A stretch of 6,149 nucleotides of DNA from Opitutaceae bacterium (lineage in GTDB: Bacteria > Verrucomicrobiota > Verrucomicrobiia > Opitutales > Opitutaceae), in NCBI GenBank assembly GCA_009919985.1, contig RGAX01000170.1, forward strand, positions 1 through 6,149, given 5' to 3'. Positions within the stretch are counted from its first letter, which is position 1, and every line of letters begins with the position of its first letter. Positions 5,525 to 6,149 of the stretch are shown here, one piece after another. The position numbers and the translations under genes were made by a program. Under the pieces are notes generated by a model. It did not search any database and had not been told where the DNA came from. It saw only the letters and a list, made by a program, of their open reading frames with translations.

Positions 5525-6149
5525 AGGGACTACCGCGCTTGGGCGACCTGGGCTTAGCCGGCGCCGCTGGTTTAGAAAGAGGTATTTCGCCTTCGTATTC
5601 CGTGGGCCGCATTAACGCGACTTCATCGCCGACCTCGAGACCCGATATAATGTGCACGCGCCGCGTATCTGCGATTCCGATATCGATGCCACGCACTTCA
5701 AAAGCCTCGCCCTTGCGCAGGAAAACATAGCGCACCGAATCCGCATTGGAAAAGACCGCCGAAAGTGGCACCGCGTTCACATCATGCACCTGCGCTAAGG
5801 TGAACATCACCGTGGCCGACATCCCAGGACGCAGACGCGGATCGGTTTCATCGAGCACTACATCAACAGGAAACACCCGCGTGCGATCACCCAGCGACTC
5901 ACTCGCAAACGTCGCGATGCGCTTGATCTCGCCGTTCATCATCATGTTTTTCAATGAATCGACTCGCACGCGCGCCTCGTCGGCAACCTTGAGTCGGGCC
6001 ACATCGATTTCATTGATGTTGGTGCGCACCATAAGTGCGCTCAAATCCGCTACCTCGCCAAGCAGTGTACCGCCATTTTGAGCGGCGGCACTGGTCACTA
6101 ACTGACCTTCCGTCAAATCGCGTAGCAAGAGCGTGCCGTCGTGCGGCGC
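5523..6149 (-). CDS. HlyD/MacA-type periplasmic adaptor, C-terminal part
   Basis: This gene is partial: 208 residues are visible and the frame stays open at the right edge (first codons A-P-H-D-G-T). APHDGTLL...GQLV is the second half of the lipoyl/barrel-sandwich domain of membrane fusion proteins. GTLLGEVADLSALMVRTNIN then leads into the beta-barrel (about residues 30-120), including LRPGMSATVMF (106-116). A membrane-proximal domain with VPLSAVF (127-133) and HIISGLEVGDEVAL (166-179) follows, and the protein ends in a Pro/Lys/Arg-rich tail. Such adaptors bridge an inner-membrane transporter and an outer-membrane channel. The N-terminal membrane anchor and hairpin must lie beyond 6149. The MacB-like permease immediately downstream marks it as a MacA-like partner rather than an RND one. 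A TTG at 6128 is not the real start, because homology continues upstream of it. Confidence 0.92.
   Translation of the reverse strand, partial: APHDGTLLLRDLTEGQLVTSAAAQNGGTLLGEVADLSALMVRTNINEIDVARLKVADEARVRVDSLKNMMMNGEIKRIATFASESLGDRTRVFPVDVVLDETDPRLRPGMSATVMFTLAQVHDVNAVPLSAVFSNADSVRYVFLRKGEAFEVRGIDIGIADTRRVHIISGLEVGDEVALMRPTEYEGEIPLSKPAAPAKPRSPKRGSP

Overview
The window looks like chromosomal core and housekeeping DNA from a fairly GC-rich bacterium. My best guess is Verrucomicrobiota, Opitutales-like. The basis is the order dnaG - rpoD - small lipoprotein - tatA, the long spacer-containing primary sigma factor, and weak Shine-Dalgarno signals in front of several genes. This assignment is an impression from the proteins, not a computed placement. 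I see no mobile element, CRISPR array, tRNA or rRNA, and no obviously novel system.

Left part, plus strand (1-3528). The 3' half of a DNA primase gene (dnaG) is present but scrambled. Bases 1-99 repeat 473-571 exactly, in the same orientation, 472 bases apart. After the shared block one copy runs back into the middle of dnaG (the TOPRIM part) and the other jumps forward into the C-terminal domain, skipping roughly 40-60 residues of the usual protein. Both junctions change the reading frame. dnaG is normally essential, so a contig-end assembly error is at least as likely as a real lesion. Then come rpoD (primary sigma factor, 614 aa, complete), an uncharacterised 121-aa lipoprotein whose ribosome site overlaps the rpoD stop, and tatA (77 aa), closed by a strong intrinsic terminator. 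Two more terminator-like hairpins sit at gene borders: one wraps the dnaG stop codon, and one with an eight-T run lies in the first codons of the lipoprotein gene. They suggest that transcription across dnaG-rpoD-lipoprotein is stepped down, although the genes are tightly packed.

Right part, minus strand (6149-3567). Read from right to left, there is the C-terminal part of an HlyD/MacA-type periplasmic adaptor (open at the window edge), then a complete MacB/FtsX-type ABC permease 8 bases later, then a class I SAM-dependent methyltransferase 49 bases after that. The adaptor and permease form an export unit. Its ATPase is not in the window and may lie beyond the right edge. The methyltransferase has no visible functional link to the transporter other than position. 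The two transcription units converge in an 88-base spacer (3479-3566), whose only clear content is the tatA terminator. No gene-free stretch exceeds 300 bases.
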